Counted from the stretch's first letter, positions 44,246-53,472 are shown. The stretch: 64,000 bases of DNA from GCA-2711565 sp963664245 (GCA_963664245.1 OY760934.1:2666001-2730000); one strand, 5' to 3'. Made by a program: numbers and translations. The notes: generated by a model from the letters alone, not told the origin.

Positions 44246-45877
44246 TTAAAATCCGTTTAATGTAAGGGTTACTGTTGGGATCAATAATAATAATCCTAAA
44301 AGGATCAATACGATCATAAACGGGGTGATCCATTTTACCCATTTTTCGTAAGGTATTTTTGCCACTCCAAGCACCCCGATCAGTACGCCCGAAGTCGGGG
44401 TAATCATATTGGTGAAGCCGTCTCCAAATTGAAAAGCCATAATGGTTGCCTGGCGCGATACGCCGATCAGGTCGGAGAACGGGGCCATGATGGGCATAGT
44501 TAAAGCTGCTTTGGCTGAACCCGATGGAATAATAATATTTATCATGGTTTGGATGGCATACATAATTCCGATTGAACCATATTTCCCGACGTTGCTCATG
44601 GATTCGGCCACGGAATAAAGCATGGTGTCAATAATTTTTCCGTTTTGAAGGATGATAATAATTCCCCCGGCCAAACCAACGATCATGGCTGCTCCCATGA
44701 TGTCGTTCACGCCTTCCATAAAAAGTCTAACAATTTTGTTGGGGTTGTAGTTCATGGCGATACCGCTGGCCAATCCCATGGTAAAGAACAAAGTGGCAAT
44801 TTCCATGATGTACCAGTGATAGCCCATTACCCCGATGATGAGGTATAATATGGTAAAAATTAATAGTTGTAAGACAAAAGATTGTGCCGATTTCCGTAAA
44901 GCAAAGAATCCTCCAATTGCAAATAAGACCGTAAAAATGGGCAGAATTGGGAGTAGGGTTTTGCTACCGTCTCCAATTTGAATATTTGTAAAATGCAGCA
45001 ATGTCCCGGCACCGGGTTTGAAATTGATGGAATAAATAGCCATAACGGCTAACAGGAACAACCATGTAATCCAAGCCGAACGGGGTGTTTTTGAAGCTTC
45101 CGATTCAATCCCTTCGGCTGATTTGTTTTTCCATACTTTATCTTCTTCGTAAACCAGTGATTTTTTAGGGTTCTTTTTAATTTTAGCGGCATACCGCAAA
45201 ACCCAGGCTATCCCAACCACGTTGATGACTATCCAGCAAAAGAAACGGTATTCAATTCCCGAAAACAAGGGAACATCGGATAAGCCTTGTGCAATTCCAA
45301 TGGTAAAGGGGTTCAGCATGGCTCCGGCAAAACCAAGGCCGGCTGCCACAAAACAAATACTAACCCCGACAATGGAGTCGTAACCCATACTTATAGCTAG
45401 AGGAACAAAGATGATGATGAAGGCAATGGTTTCTTCAGACATGCCAAAAACGGCTCCAAAGATACTGAAGACCAGCATAATCATACTTAGTATGATGTTG
45501 TTTACCCCAATGGCTTTGATGAATTTATTTTTCTCTACTTTCCGGGTAAACTTCAGGAAATTCAAAATAGCCACATCAATGGCTTTGCTGGCGTTCATGA
45601 TCCAGAAGGCACCGCCAATTAACAAAATAAAAACAATAATATCTGCCTTTGCTACAAAGCCATCAAATAAGGAGGAAAATATTTGCCAGGTTTGAGGGGC
45701 ATTGTCAATATATTGGAACGAGCCAGGAACGATTACGGTACGGGTAGAACCATCGGGAACTAATTTTTGTTCACGTTGGAACTCTCCGCCGGGGACAATC
45801 CAGGTGCAGATGGCTGCAATAACAATGATGTAAAAAACAATAACGTAGGTGTGTGGGATTTTCCGTTTTTTTAACAT
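44246..45877 (-). CDS. YfcC-family membrane carrier (DcuC-like)
   Basis: The 543-residue inner-membrane protein has about 12 membrane segments and the family N-terminus IPHTYVIVFYIIVIAAICTWIVPGGEF. It also has a conserved SGSAKAALTMPIMAPFSDL region near the end. The YfcC/DcuC superfamily includes arginine/ornithine exchangers and C4-dicarboxylate carriers. The substrate here cannot be read from sequence. First gene of a two-gene unit with the cupin. Confidence 0.88.
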   Translation of the reverse strand: MLKKRKIPHTYVIVFYIIVIAAICTWIVPGGEFQREQKLVPDGSTRTVIVPGSFQYIDNAPQTWQIFSSLFDGFVAKADIIVFILLIGGAFWIMNASKAIDVAILNFLKFTRKVEKNKFIKAIGVNNIILSMIMLVFSIFGAVFGMSEETIAFIIIFVPLAISMGYDSIVGVSICFVAAGLGFAGAMLNPFTIGIAQGLSDVPLFSGIEYRFFCWIVINVVGIAWVLRYAAKIKKNPKKSLVYEEDKVWKNKSAEGIESEASKTPRSAWITWLFLLAVMAIYSINFKPGAGTLLHFTNIQIGDGSKTLLPILPIFTVLFAIGGFFALRKSAQSFVLQLLIFTILYLIIGVMGYHWYIMEIATLFFTMGLASGIAMNYNPNKIVRLFMEGVNDIMGAAMIVGLAGGIIIILQNGKIIDTMLYSVAESMSNVGKYGSIGIMYAIQTMINIIIPSGSAKAALTMPIMAPFSDLIGVSRQATIMAFQFGDGFTNMITPTSGVLIGVLGVAKIPYEKWVKWITPFMIVLILLGLLLLIPTVTLTLNGF

Positions 45878-45932
45878 AAAATCAATGGTTTTAGGGAGGC
45901 TAAAATAGGAAATTTTAAATAATTTTAATTCC

Positions 45933-45940
45933 TAATTTTG
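45933..45940 (+). promoter_or_regulatory. Candidate -7 promoter element for the SpeD-like gene
   Basis: TAATTTTG fits TAnnTTTG, 14 bp upstream of the ATG at 45955, which would give a very short leader. Confidence 0.4.
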
Positions 45941-45954
45941 TTTAAAAGAATCTT

Positions 45955-46314
45955 ATGAAAAATCTGGCTCCAAATATTACACGACAACGATTACTGATAG
46001 AAGGATTTTATGGCATTGAGGCGGATGATAAAACCATCATTGATTATTTTGATAAAATTACTATAGAATTAGATCTTCGAATGTATGGCGAGCCGATTGT
46101 TTTTAAAACGTCGGATGATGAAGGTAAGGGGGAAAATCAGGGATACGATGCTTTTGTTCCGTTGATCGATTCCGGAATTTCGGTTTATGTGTGGGCAGGC
46201 CCCAAATTTCTTTCCGTTATTATTTATACCTGTAAACAATTTGATGAAGAAGCTGCCTTGGCGTTCACCAAAACTTTTTGGGATGTCGAAGAAATCGTAT
46301 TTAAATCGTTTTAA
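45955..46314 (+). CDS. SpeD-like (S-adenosylmethionine decarboxylase fold) protein, atypical active site
   Basis: The 119-residue protein has the length and strand order of prokaryotic AdoMet decarboxylases. In those enzymes the chain cleaves itself at a Glu-Ser bond to form a pyruvoyl group, followed by a processing His (+5) and a catalytic Cys (+20). Here the matching segment is IDSGISVYVWAG...IIYTC. Ser73 is preceded by Asp72, Cys93 lies exactly 20 residues later, but the +5 His is Tyr78 and the +1 His is Gly74. So self-processing may be lost or altered. The assignment rests on this spacing and pattern only. A zinc-ribbon gene follows after 2 bp. No spermidine synthase or arginine decarboxylase gene is nearby. 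Confidence 0.55.
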   Translation: MKNLAPNITRQRLLIEGFYGIEADDKTIIDYFDKITIELDLRMYGEPIVFKTSDDEGKGENQGYDAFVPLIDSGISVYVWAGPKFLSVIIYTCKQFDEEAALAFTKTFWDVEEIVFKSF

Positions 46315-46316
46315 TT

Positions 46317-46547
46317 ATGTTTATCATTTTTGGTGTTGATAACCACAAGGTGGAGGAAAAACAATCGCAAAAAATGAAGCATTGTTTTCATTGCAATAAT
46401 ACCAGTTATTGGCTGGCTGCTAAAGCAACCGATAATTTTTCTTTGTTTTTTATTCCGCTTATCCCGTTTAAAATCACTTATTCGTACCGTTGCCCGATTT
46501 GCAACCAAGGACGGATGATAACCAAAGAAGAGTATGATTTAATCTAA
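46317..46547 (+). CDS. Small zinc-ribbon protein
   Basis: This 76-residue protein has two CxxC knuckles, Cys23/Cys26 (HCFHC) and Cys59/Cys62 (YRCPIC), 33 residues apart, giving a zinc ribbon. The hydrophobic SLFFIPLIPF segment between them is typical of small zinc-ribbon proteins in this phylum. It starts 2 bp after the SpeD-like gene and is probably coupled to it. Its 3' end overlaps the convergent gene by 9 bp. Confidence 0.75.
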   Translation: MFIIFGVDNHKVEEKQSQKMKHCFHCNNTSYWLAAKATDNFSLFFIPLIPFKITYSYRCPICNQGRMITKEEYDLI

Positions 46548-46931
46548 CCACTTCCGGGCTTCTTTTTTGTTGTAGCTTACTTTGTAATCGTAGTTTTTAA
46601 TATCCGAATTATATTTTCTGAACAAAGTTCTTACATCCTCCTCAAAAGGCTCTTTTACTAAAATCGATTCTTTGATGGTCCGGTATCTTTTCAAGGCTTT
46701 TTCAATGGCCCTGAAAGTTAAAAGGACTTCCCTCGGTCTTAATTCAAACATACATGCTCGGCAGTCTACCAATATTTTCAAATCTTTTGTTGGGTAGTTT
46801 GTTTTGCTGATGTCCAGGTAATGTTCAACAATTTCCGAAATCCGGAGTACGCCTTCGGTTCTGGCTTCTAAGATATTATGATTTTTGTTGAAATAATAGG
46901 TTCTCATATAAATAAATACCATGTAGTTCAC
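46539..46931 (-). CDS. Hypothetical STAS/SpoIIAA-like protein
   Basis: This 130-residue protein has an alternating strand-helix pattern (EARTEGVLRISEIVEHYLDI, DLKILVDCRACMFEL, TFRAIEKALKRYR). It resembles the SpoIIAA-like/STAS fold found in small Bacteroidota proteins. The ATG at 46907 (MRTYYFNKN) looks a better start than 46931. Function unknown; convergent with the zinc-ribbon gene. Confidence 0.6.
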   Translation of the reverse strand: MNYMVFIYMRTYYFNKNHNILEARTEGVLRISEIVEHYLDISKTNYPTKDLKILVDCRACMFELRPREVLLTFRAIEKALKRYRTIKESILVKEPFEEDVRTLFRKYNSDIKNYDYKVSYNKKEARKWLD

Positions 46932-46973
46932 CTAAAGTTACAACACTTGTTGAAGGAATTCAATTTTAAGGGA

Positions 46974-48032
46974 TTATTTTAACGTTTTTCTAACTTTTTC
47001 GGGAAAGATTAACGAAAATACCATACTAACTCCAAGAATTGTTAATACGGCATATAACGAATGGGCGGTTTCGAACCCGATTTCTTTCAAATAATCATGA
47101 GCCAAAAGTTTAATCCCAATAAACGTAAGCAAAATGGCCAGTCCGTGTTTGAGGTAGTGGAAATAACTCATGGCACTGCTTAGCAGGAAGAACAATGAAC
47201 GTAAGCCGATAATGGCAAAAATATTTGAGAAAAATACGATGTAAGGATCCTTGGTTATTGAAAAAATAGCCGGAACCGAATCGACGGCAAAAATAACGTC
47301 GGTAAACTCAATCACCAATAAAACAATCAATAGAGGGGTGATGTATTTTTTGCCATTTTCACGGGTAATAAATTTTTGACCGCTATATGTTGTATCTACG
47401 TTAAAATATTTGGAAGCAAATTTTACTACGGGATGGTTGGCTGTGTCAATTTTTTCTTCTTTATTCCGGTTGATAAACATTTTAACTCCGGTGTAAATCA
47501 ATAGCAATCCAAACACATAAAGCATCCAGGCAAACTGCTGAATCAAGACCGAAGCCGTAAAAATGAATATGAATCGCATGATGATGGCTCCCAGAATTCC
47601 CCAGAATAGTACCTGATGGTAATATTGCTTGTTAATCCCAAAGGCCAAAAAAATCATAATCATTACAAAAACATTATCAATCGACAAAGCGTACTCTATT
47701 AAGTAGCCGGTGATGTATTCGAGCCCAAGGTTCTTTCGGTACAAAGAAATTGCCTGTTCAAAATCCAGTCCGTTGATTTCGATGGGGTGTTTAAATTTTT
47801 CTACGATGACGGAAAGCTGATCTAAATTGCTTATACCGTGAATTAACTGTCCTTTGGTGAGGATTATGATATAAAATACCAAAGCAAAACTCACCCATAA
47901 GCTGGTCCAAAACAAAGATTCTTTAAAAGAAATAACATGGCTTTTTTTATTAAAAATCCCCAGATCAATGATTAGGATTATGATAATAAAAAGTAAAAAT
48001 AGTCCAAAAAATAATAGTTCGTGCCAGTTCAT
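46974..48032 (-). CDS. TerC/Alx-family integral membrane protein
   Basis: The 352-residue inner-membrane protein has about nine membrane segments. It carries the family's acidic membrane motifs EYALSIDNVFV (residues about 113-123) and EFTDVIFAVDSVPA (about 242-255), which are thought to bind metal ions. TerC/Alx proteins act in manganese efflux or metal supply to exported proteins, and some in tellurite resistance. No tellurite genes are adjacent, so a metal homeostasis role is more likely. No yybP-ykoY riboswitch was recognised upstream. Confidence 0.92.
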   Translation of the reverse strand: MNWHELLFFGLFLLFIIIILIIDLGIFNKKSHVISFKESLFWTSLWVSFALVFYIIILTKGQLIHGISNLDQLSVIVEKFKHPIEINGLDFEQAISLYRKNLGLEYITGYLIEYALSIDNVFVMIMIFLAFGINKQYYHQVLFWGILGAIIMRFIFIFTASVLIQQFAWMLYVFGLLLIYTGVKMFINRNKEEKIDTANHPVVKFASKYFNVDTTYSGQKFITRENGKKYITPLLIVLLVIEFTDVIFAVDSVPAIFSITKDPYIVFFSNIFAIIGLRSLFFLLSSAMSYFHYLKHGLAILLTFIGIKLLAHDYLKEIGFETAHSLYAVLTILGVSMVFSLIFPEKVRKTLK

Positions 48033-48063
48033 TCGTTGATTAGATTGTTGAGCGTTCGAAATA

Positions 48064-48071
48064 CAAAAATA
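48064..48071 (-). promoter_or_regulatory. Candidate -7 promoter element for terC
   Basis: On the minus strand the sequence is TATTTTTG, fitting TAnnTTTG, about 32 bp upstream of the TerC start at 48032. Confidence 0.45.
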
Positions 48072-48144
48072 AATAAGAATTTGGAATGCCCGGGATTTAA
48101 TTTTTTATTGGATTTGTTTGTTGTCGAATATCACAATATTTTAG

Positions 48145-48152
48145 TAAGTTTG
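48145..48152 (+). promoter_or_regulatory. Candidate promoter for glnA
   Basis: TAAGTTTG fits TAnnTTTG and lies 34 bp before the ATG at 48187. TTTG/TTG runs at 48113-48123 are at a plausible -33 distance. Confidence 0.55.
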
Positions 48153-48186
48153 CCCCTCAAATTAACCTTTTAAAACTAAGAAAGAT

Positions 48187-49689
48187 ATGGTTAGATCGAT
48201 AGAGATGAACCCGAATCCATTGGTTCAGTATTTGAATAAACACCCGGAAGATTTTACCAAGAATGATTTAATTAAATATATTGAAGATAACGACATTCAA
48301 ATGTTGAATTTTCGTTACATGGGGTGGGATTCCCGTTTAAAAACCCTGAACTTTGTAATTAACGACCGCGATCATTTGGATGCTATTTTAACAGCCGGTG
48401 AGCGCGTAGATGGCTCCAGTTTGTTTTCGTTTGTTGAAGCCGGGTCGAGCGATTTGTACATTATTCCACGCTATAAAACCGCGTTTTTAAATCCGTTTGC
48501 CGAAACTCCAACTGTTGATATTTTGTGTTCTTACTATACCAAAGACGGGGTTCCTTTTGAGAGTTCGCCCGAATACATCCTTCGCAAGGCTCACGAAGCG
48601 ATGAAAGAACAAACCGGCTATTCTTACGAAGTAATGGGGGAGTTGGAATATTACGTAATTAGCGAAAAAGAAGATTTGTTTTTGGCACAGGATCAAAGAG
48701 GTTATCATGAATCATCACCGTTTTGCAAATGGAGCGACTTTCGTGAACGTGCCATGAAGGCCATTGCACAATGCGGAGGTTACATAAAATACGGCCATGC
48801 TGAAGTCGGTAATTTTACCAAAGGCGATTTGATTTACGAACAAAATGAAATTGAATTTTTGCCCACAAATTTAGAAGATGCCGCTGATCAACTGGTTATT
48901 GCAAAATGGATTTTACGAACCCTGGCTTACCAGTATGGTGTAACTGTTACCTTTGCTCCGAAGATTACCGTGGGGAAAGCTGGTAGCGGTTTACATGTTC
49001 ACACCAAAATTGTAAAAGACGGCGAAACAGCTATGATTTCGGATGGAACCTTAAGCGATGTGGCTAAAAAAGCAATTGCCGGTTATTTAACCTTGGCACC
49101 TTCATTAACGGCTTTCGGAAATACCAACCCGACTTCTTATTTCCGTTTGGTTCCTCACCAGGAAGCACCTACCAATATTTGCTGGGGCGATCGTAACCGC
49201 TCGGTATTGGTTCGTGTTCCGCTTGGCTGGTCAGGTAAAAATAATATGATTAAACATGCCAATCCACAGGAACCGGACATCGAATTTAATTTCCACAATA
49301 AACAAACCGTTGAGTTCAGGTGTCCTGATGGATCTGCCGATGTACATTTGTTGTTAGCCGGTTTAACGGTTGCTGCCCGTCATGGACTTGAGATGGAAGA
49401 TGCGTTAGAATTTGCAGAAAAAACCTATGTTGATGTAAACATCTTTGAAGAAGAAAATAAAGAACGCCTGGCTCAGTTAGAAACGCTTCCGACTTCTTGT
49501 TTCGAATCGGCTCAACAGTTAGAGGCTCAAAAAGATATTTACCTGAAGTATGGTGTGTTTACCGAAAGTATCCTGAACTGGATTATCGCTTATCATAAAA
49601 AATTCAACGATCAAAATCTTCGTGCCGAATTAGGAAAAGATGAAGATAGAATCATGGAGATGGTAAACAAATATTTCCACTGCGGATAA
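48187..49689 (+). CDS. glnA: Glutamine synthetase (type I-like)
   Basis: The 500-residue protein joins ammonia and glutamate using ATP to make glutamine. Conserved parts are visible in order: the N-terminal beta-grasp region, GELEYYVIS (metal-binding Glu), NEIEFLPTNLEDAADQL, GSGLHVHTKI (ammonia/glutamate site), NPTSYFRLVPHQEAPTNICWGDRNRS (ATP site arginines), and QTVEFRCPDGSADVHLLLAGL. No usual adenylylation-site motif was recognised. Monocistronic with its own promoter; convergent with the flippase-like gene. Confidence 0.93.
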   Translation: MVRSIEMNPNPLVQYLNKHPEDFTKNDLIKYIEDNDIQMLNFRYMGWDSRLKTLNFVINDRDHLDAILTAGERVDGSSLFSFVEAGSSDLYIIPRYKTAFLNPFAETPTVDILCSYYTKDGVPFESSPEYILRKAHEAMKEQTGYSYEVMGELEYYVISEKEDLFLAQDQRGYHESSPFCKWSDFRERAMKAIAQCGGYIKYGHAEVGNFTKGDLIYEQNEIEFLPTNLEDAADQLVIAKWILRTLAYQYGVTVTFAPKITVGKAGSGLHVHTKIVKDGETAMISDGTLSDVAKKAIAGYLTLAPSLTAFGNTNPTSYFRLVPHQEAPTNICWGDRNRSVLVRVPLGWSGKNNMIKHANPQEPDIEFNFHNKQTVEFRCPDGSADVHLLLAGLTVAARHGLEMEDALEFAEKTYVDVNIFEEENKERLAQLETLPTSCFESAQQLEAQKDIYLKYGVFTESILNWIIAYHKKFNDQNLRAELGKDEDRIMEMVNKYFHCG

Positions 49690-49691
49690 AC

Positions 49692-50747
49692 TTATTTTTT
49701 ACGATATACCCTTTTTATCCAGCCTGGTAATATGATTACGCCTATTATCAGGTATGGATAATAACTCATGATTCGCCATAAGAAAGCGAGTACCAGGGTT
49801 AGCGTTACCCCTTGAGGAATAAAATCATTCAGGAAATTTGTAAAAATGATTTCTGCGGCTCCGCTTCCTCCCGGTGTTGGGCTGATTAGTAGAATTACCC
49901 ACATTACTAATTGACGCGCATAAATCAGCAAATGATCGTTTACAGAAACAAAAGCAAGTATCAGAAAGTTGACCATCCAAAAACGGGCGGTCCACGATAC
50001 AACGGTTGAAAGGTAGGCTTTGGCCCAAAACCAAAGTGATTTTCCTTTCATTTCTTTGGAAGTGGTAATAATTTGATCACCGGTTTTTGCGGCTCCTTCT
50101 CCCCATTTCCGTAAAAATCTCAGTTGAAATATTTTTACCAGTAAAGTTTTAAATCCTTGTGGTTTGAAGAAAATTCCTATCAGAATAATACTTGAGAGAA
50201 TGACAATAAAAACATAGCCGATAATAAAAATTCCTACCGATCCAAAGCCCGATTGAAAAATAGAATGCGTGGCACTATTTAAAAACAGGTTTTCAAATCC
50301 CACTATAAAAATGATAATAGGGACAAAAACGATATAAAACAGCTCGTCTAGTAAAGAAGTAATCATGACAACGGCGGTTGTTCGTCCCATGTTGATCCCT
50401 TCTTTATTAACAATGTATAAAGCAATAGCTGCTCCGCCTACAATGCTGGGAGTGATGGATGAGGCAAACTCCCAAAGCATAATGGTAAAAAAGCTGCGTT
50501 TCCATGTAATTTGTTTATCGGTGAGTAAACGAATGCGGTACATGTAGGCTAAATCGCGAATGATTTGCAGGATCAGGGCTACAAATAACCACATAATAGC
50601 AGTATTACCCCAGTCTATATTTCTGAAAGTATTCGAGTCAAATTCGAAGTAAAAAAGAAGGGCTACAACACCTAATCCTATTATTACGGGGATTAAAATT
50701 CGCCAAATTGAAAAGAATGCTTTTACCTGATTTGTATTCTCAACCAT
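49692..50747 (-). CDS. UPF0104/LPG-synthase-like integral membrane protein
   Basis: The 351-residue protein has about eight membrane segments and the family motif SPTPGGSGAAEI near the C-terminus. It belongs to the lysylphosphatidylglycerol synthase transmembrane (flippase-like) family, but without the soluble aminoacyl-transfer domain of MprF. Related proteins act in lipid or glycolipid translocation. It ends 2 bp from the glnA stop in the opposite direction. Confidence 0.88.
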   Translation of the reverse strand: MVENTNQVKAFFSIWRILIPVIIGLGVVALLFYFEFDSNTFRNIDWGNTAIMWLFVALILQIIRDLAYMYRIRLLTDKQITWKRSFFTIMLWEFASSITPSIVGGAAIALYIVNKEGINMGRTTAVVMITSLLDELFYIVFVPIIIFIVGFENLFLNSATHSIFQSGFGSVGIFIIGYVFIVILSSIILIGIFFKPQGFKTLLVKIFQLRFLRKWGEGAAKTGDQIITTSKEMKGKSLWFWAKAYLSTVVSWTARFWMVNFLILAFVSVNDHLLIYARQLVMWVILLISPTPGGSGAAEIIFTNFLNDFIPQGVTLTLVLAFLWRIMSYYPYLIIGVIILPGWIKRVYRKK

Positions 50748-50885
50748 TATTTTTGAAAATGATGATAAAATTAAGCTTTTATCCTTCTCAACAAACTGAC
50801 TTCTTACAAAAAAATGTTTATGATGAAATCATAGAAGCAGACAGAATGGCATTGTGATTTATTTTATTCTGTCATAATGACGCTT

Positions 50886-50893
50886 TATGTTTG
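50886..50893 (+). promoter_or_regulatory. Candidate -7 promoter element for hsp20
   Basis: TATGTTTG fits TAnnTTTG and lies about 105 bp upstream of the Hsp20 ATG. A perfect palindrome GTCATAATGAC (50871-50881) ends 4 bp before it and could be an operator. Confidence 0.35.
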
Positions 50894-50997
50894 TGTTTTT
50901 GATAAAAAATGGCCTTGGTATAAGAATTGACTAAAAGAGGAAAAAGGATTTAGAAATAAAATCAAAAAATAAAAATTAAAATATAGGAGGACAAAAA

Positions 50998-51411
50998 ATG
51001 AACTTAATTAGATTTAATCATCAACCGGCTTTTTCTGATTTATTCGATCAGGTATTTTTTAACAATTTTGATAATGACAGCAAAGTAGCTTGTCGTAAAC
51101 CTGCAACAAACATTGTTGAGAATGAAAATAATTTTGAATTAAGTCTTGCAGTTCCTGGTTTGGGGAAAGAAGATATCAAAATTGATTTGGAAGATAATTT
51201 GTTAACCATTTCATCTGAAAAAAAAGATGAAAAGGAAGATGTAAATTATTCGCGTAGAGAGTTTACTTACCAAAACTTTAGCAGGTCATTTACTTTGCCT
51301 AAAACCGTAGATGCTGAAAAGATCAAAGCGGACTACAAAAACGGAATTCTTTTCGTTACGCTACCCAAGATTGAAGAAGCTAAATTGAAAAAAGCAATTA
51401 AAATTTCATAG
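50998..51411 (+). CDS. Hsp20/alpha-crystallin small heat shock protein
   Basis: The 137-residue chaperone has an alpha-crystallin domain (about residues 36-130). It shows the family stretches VPGLGKEDIKIDLEDNLLTIS and KNGILFVTLPK, and the C-terminal I-x-I motif (IKI) used for oligomer contacts. Small heat shock proteins hold unfolding proteins for later refolding. An unusually strong ribosome-binding site (AGGAGGA, about 10 bp before the ATG) precedes it, uncommon in this phylum. A clear terminator follows. Confidence 0.95.
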   Translation: MNLIRFNHQPAFSDLFDQVFFNNFDNDSKVACRKPATNIVENENNFELSLAVPGLGKEDIKIDLEDNLLTISSEKKDEKEDVNYSRREFTYQNFSRSFTLPKTVDAEKIKADYKNGILFVTLPKIEEAKLKKAIKIS

Positions 51412-51434
51412 CTTAGGTTAATATTAAATGGTTG

Positions 51435-51464
51435 AAAGGGGAGCTCTCATGGGCTCCTTTTTTA
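51435..51464 (+). terminator. Rho-independent terminator of hsp20
   Basis: GGAGC pairs with GCTCC, extended by A-T and G-T pairs, around an 8-nt loop, followed by TTTTTT. Confidence 0.8.
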
Positions 51465-51563
51465 TTGCTGTAGAGAGAACTTATATCTGGGAAAGAGGTA
51501 GATAGGTGAAGTATTTTTGTTTTTATGTTGATACATAAAGAAATTGATATATATTTTTTTTTC

Positions 51564-51571
51564 TACCTTTG
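51564..51571 (+). promoter_or_regulatory. Candidate -7 promoter element for sigma factor 2
   Basis: TACCTTTG is an exact fit to TAnnTTTG and lies 20 bp before the GTG at 51591. It argues that the ATG at 51525 is not the real start. Confidence 0.5.
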
Positions 51572-51590
51572 GTTCAAATTGAACTTGGCA

Positions 51591-52151
51591 GTGGGAAAGA
51601 TCAATATTACTATAGAACAATTTAGACAGGGTAATGCGTTGGTTTACAAGAAAATATTTGATGAATATTATCCGGCCATCCGCTCATTTGCATATTCCTT
51701 TATTCAAGACGATAATATAAATGAAGATATCGTTCAGGATGCTTTTATGAAATTATGGGAGCGTCGTGAACAGTTCACAACCCTTGAGGTCATTAAAAGT
51801 TATCTGTACACCATCGTTAAAAATGATTCTTTAAATTACATTCGTCAGGAACAGATTCATGATAAACATAAGGATAGAATAAAAGTAATTGAAGAACCTC
51901 AGTTTTTTGTTGATCATGTTTTGGAAGAAGAGGTTCATTTTCAAATTCATAAGGCCATAAAAGATCTTTCAGCGCAATCCAAGAAAGTCATTGGTATGAG
52001 TATGACTGGTTATTCAAATCCTGAAATTGCCCAAAAACTAAATATTAGTGTAAATACGGTAAAAACTATAAAAAAACGGGCTTATTCAACCCTCCGGAAG
52101 AAATTAAAAGGCGTTTATTGGATATTGTTTTTTATGATGACCCAAGGCTAA
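51591..52151 (+). CDS. ECF RNA polymerase sigma factor (locus 2)
   Basis: The 186-residue protein has sigma region 2 (IRSFAYSFIQDDNINEDIVQDAFMKLWERR) and region 4 (GYSNPEIAQKLNISVNTVKTIKKRA). The frame is open to an ATG at 51525, but that adds a hydrophobic N-terminus unlike sigma factors. The GTG at 51591 (or TTG at 51585) is preferred because a TAnnTTTG element lies between. As in locus 1, the C-terminus ends in a hydrophobic stretch (YWILFFMMTQG). It heads the second sigma-FecR-SusCD locus. Confidence 0.88.
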   Translation: MGKINITIEQFRQGNALVYKKIFDEYYPAIRSFAYSFIQDDNINEDIVQDAFMKLWERREQFTTLEVIKSYLYTIVKNDSLNYIRQEQIHDKHKDRIKVIEEPQFFVDHVLEEEVHFQIHKAIKDLSAQSKKVIGMSMTGYSNPEIAQKLNISVNTVKTIKKRAYSTLRKKLKGVYWILFFMMTQG

Positions 52152-52236
52152 TTTAAAAGTCTTAAGCTAACCGAATTCCAATTTTTTTTGTCACTCTCTT
52201 TTTTTACAGATGTGTCTTAGTGAAAAGCGCTGTGAA

Positions 52237-53412
52237 ATGGATATTTCCGAAAAAAGAATTGCTCAACTAATTACACGGTACATTAAAGGTACGCTTACTG
52301 ATGTTGAAAAAGCAGAACTGGATCAATGGCTACTTGCCCAACCAGGAAATCAAAAATTATTTGAGAAAATAACCAATAAGCAAAACATCATTAATAAGAG
52401 TATCCGTTATGATAGTTATGATGTAGATGCAGCGTGGAAAATTCTTCATCCAAAATTATCCGGTCAAATTATAATAAAGCGAAAATGGATTTCGTATGCT
52501 GCAGCCATCTTTCTTCCTTTAGCGGTTCTTGCTTCTGTATGGCTAATAACCCAAATGGGCGGTGAACAGCAAATTGCCGAACACCAAATTCTTCCTGCAA
52601 AAAACAGTGCAACAATTTATTTTTCGGATGGGGGGGTTCAGAGCCTTGACAATGATAGCGCTCGGGTTATTGTTAAACCAAACATGGAAATTGAAAAATT
52701 AGAAGGGAAACTCATTATACATTCAAAAATACCTTCTGATATAAAACTTATTGAACCGAACAGGTTGAATAAAATCGTTACAGCCCGCGGAAATGAGATA
52801 GAAGTTTTACTGCCTGACGGAACTTATGCTTGGCTAAATGCCGATTCTTACCTGGAGTTTCCTTCTGTTTTTAAGGCGAATGAACGCCGGGTAAAAATCA
52901 ATGGAGAAGTTTATTTTGAAGTTGCTAAAGACAGCATGAAACCTTTCATCGTTGATGCTGGGCCAATGGCTTTAAAGGTTCTGGGAACCCAGTTTAATGT
53001 TCGGTACTATCCAGAAGAAAAAAACATCGTTTCAACTTTGGTTGAAGGAAGTGTAGAAGTTAGTAATCCAATGGATCAACGCATATTATTAACACCCGGG
53101 CAATCAGCATCGTTAAATCGGGAAACAGAATCCATTCAAGTGGAGAAAGTAGATGTTGGATCTGTCATTGCATGGAAAAACGGACGGTTTTATTTTGAGA
53201 GCCAACCTTTGGAAACTATTATGCGGGAATTATCAAGGTGGTACGATTTTGAGTTTTCTTTTGAAGATGATACCATGAAAGATAAACGATTCTCGGTTGA
53301 TGTTCCAAGGTTTGAAAATTGCAACAAGATTTTATCAAAAATTGAAGGAACCAAAATATTGGCAATAGATATAACCCCCAAAGGTGTAGTAATAAAAAGT
53401 CCTGAACACTAG
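52237..53412 (+). CDS. FecR-family anti-sigma factor (locus 2)
   Basis: A roughly 391-residue anti-sigma factor: cytoplasmic N-terminus, one membrane segment (WISYAAAIFLPLAVLASVWLI), a FecR domain (RGNEIEVLLPDGTYAWLNADS, INGEVYFEVAKDSMKPF), and a C-terminal STN-interacting domain (LSRWYDFEFSFEDDTMK). The ATG at 52237 (MDISEKRIA) is preferred over 52210. Transmits the SusC signal to the sigma factor upstream. Confidence 0.9.
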   Translation: MDISEKRIAQLITRYIKGTLTDVEKAELDQWLLAQPGNQKLFEKITNKQNIINKSIRYDSYDVDAAWKILHPKLSGQIIIKRKWISYAAAIFLPLAVLASVWLITQMGGEQQIAEHQILPAKNSATIYFSDGGVQSLDNDSARVIVKPNMEIEKLEGKLIIHSKIPSDIKLIEPNRLNKIVTARGNEIEVLLPDGTYAWLNADSYLEFPSVFKANERRVKINGEVYFEVAKDSMKPFIVDAGPMALKVLGTQFNVRYYPEEKNIVSTLVEGSVEVSNPMDQRILLTPGQSASLNRETESIQVEKVDVGSVIAWKNGRFYFESQPLETIMRELSRWYDFEFSFEDDTMKDKRFSVDVPRFENCNKILSKIEGTKILAIDITPKGVVIKSPEH

Positions 53413-53439
53413 GAGGGGCTATAAAGAAATTAAAAATAA

Positions 53440-53472
53440 AAAGAGGAAAATGCATGCAACATTTCCCTCTTT
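53440..53472 (+). terminator. Hairpin between fecR and susC (locus 2)
   Basis: AAAGAGGAAAATG (53440-53452) pairs with CATTTCCCTCTTT (53460-53472) with one mismatch and a 7-nt loop, starting 28 bp after the FecR stop. Locus 1 has hairpins at the equivalent place, which suggests that sigma-fecR and susCD messages are separated. Confidence 0.5.

Noticed and set aside
46974..48186. Manganese (yybP-ykoY) riboswitch before the TerC gene
   Set aside because: The leader is only about 30 bp from a likely promoter and lacks the conserved riboswitch loops.
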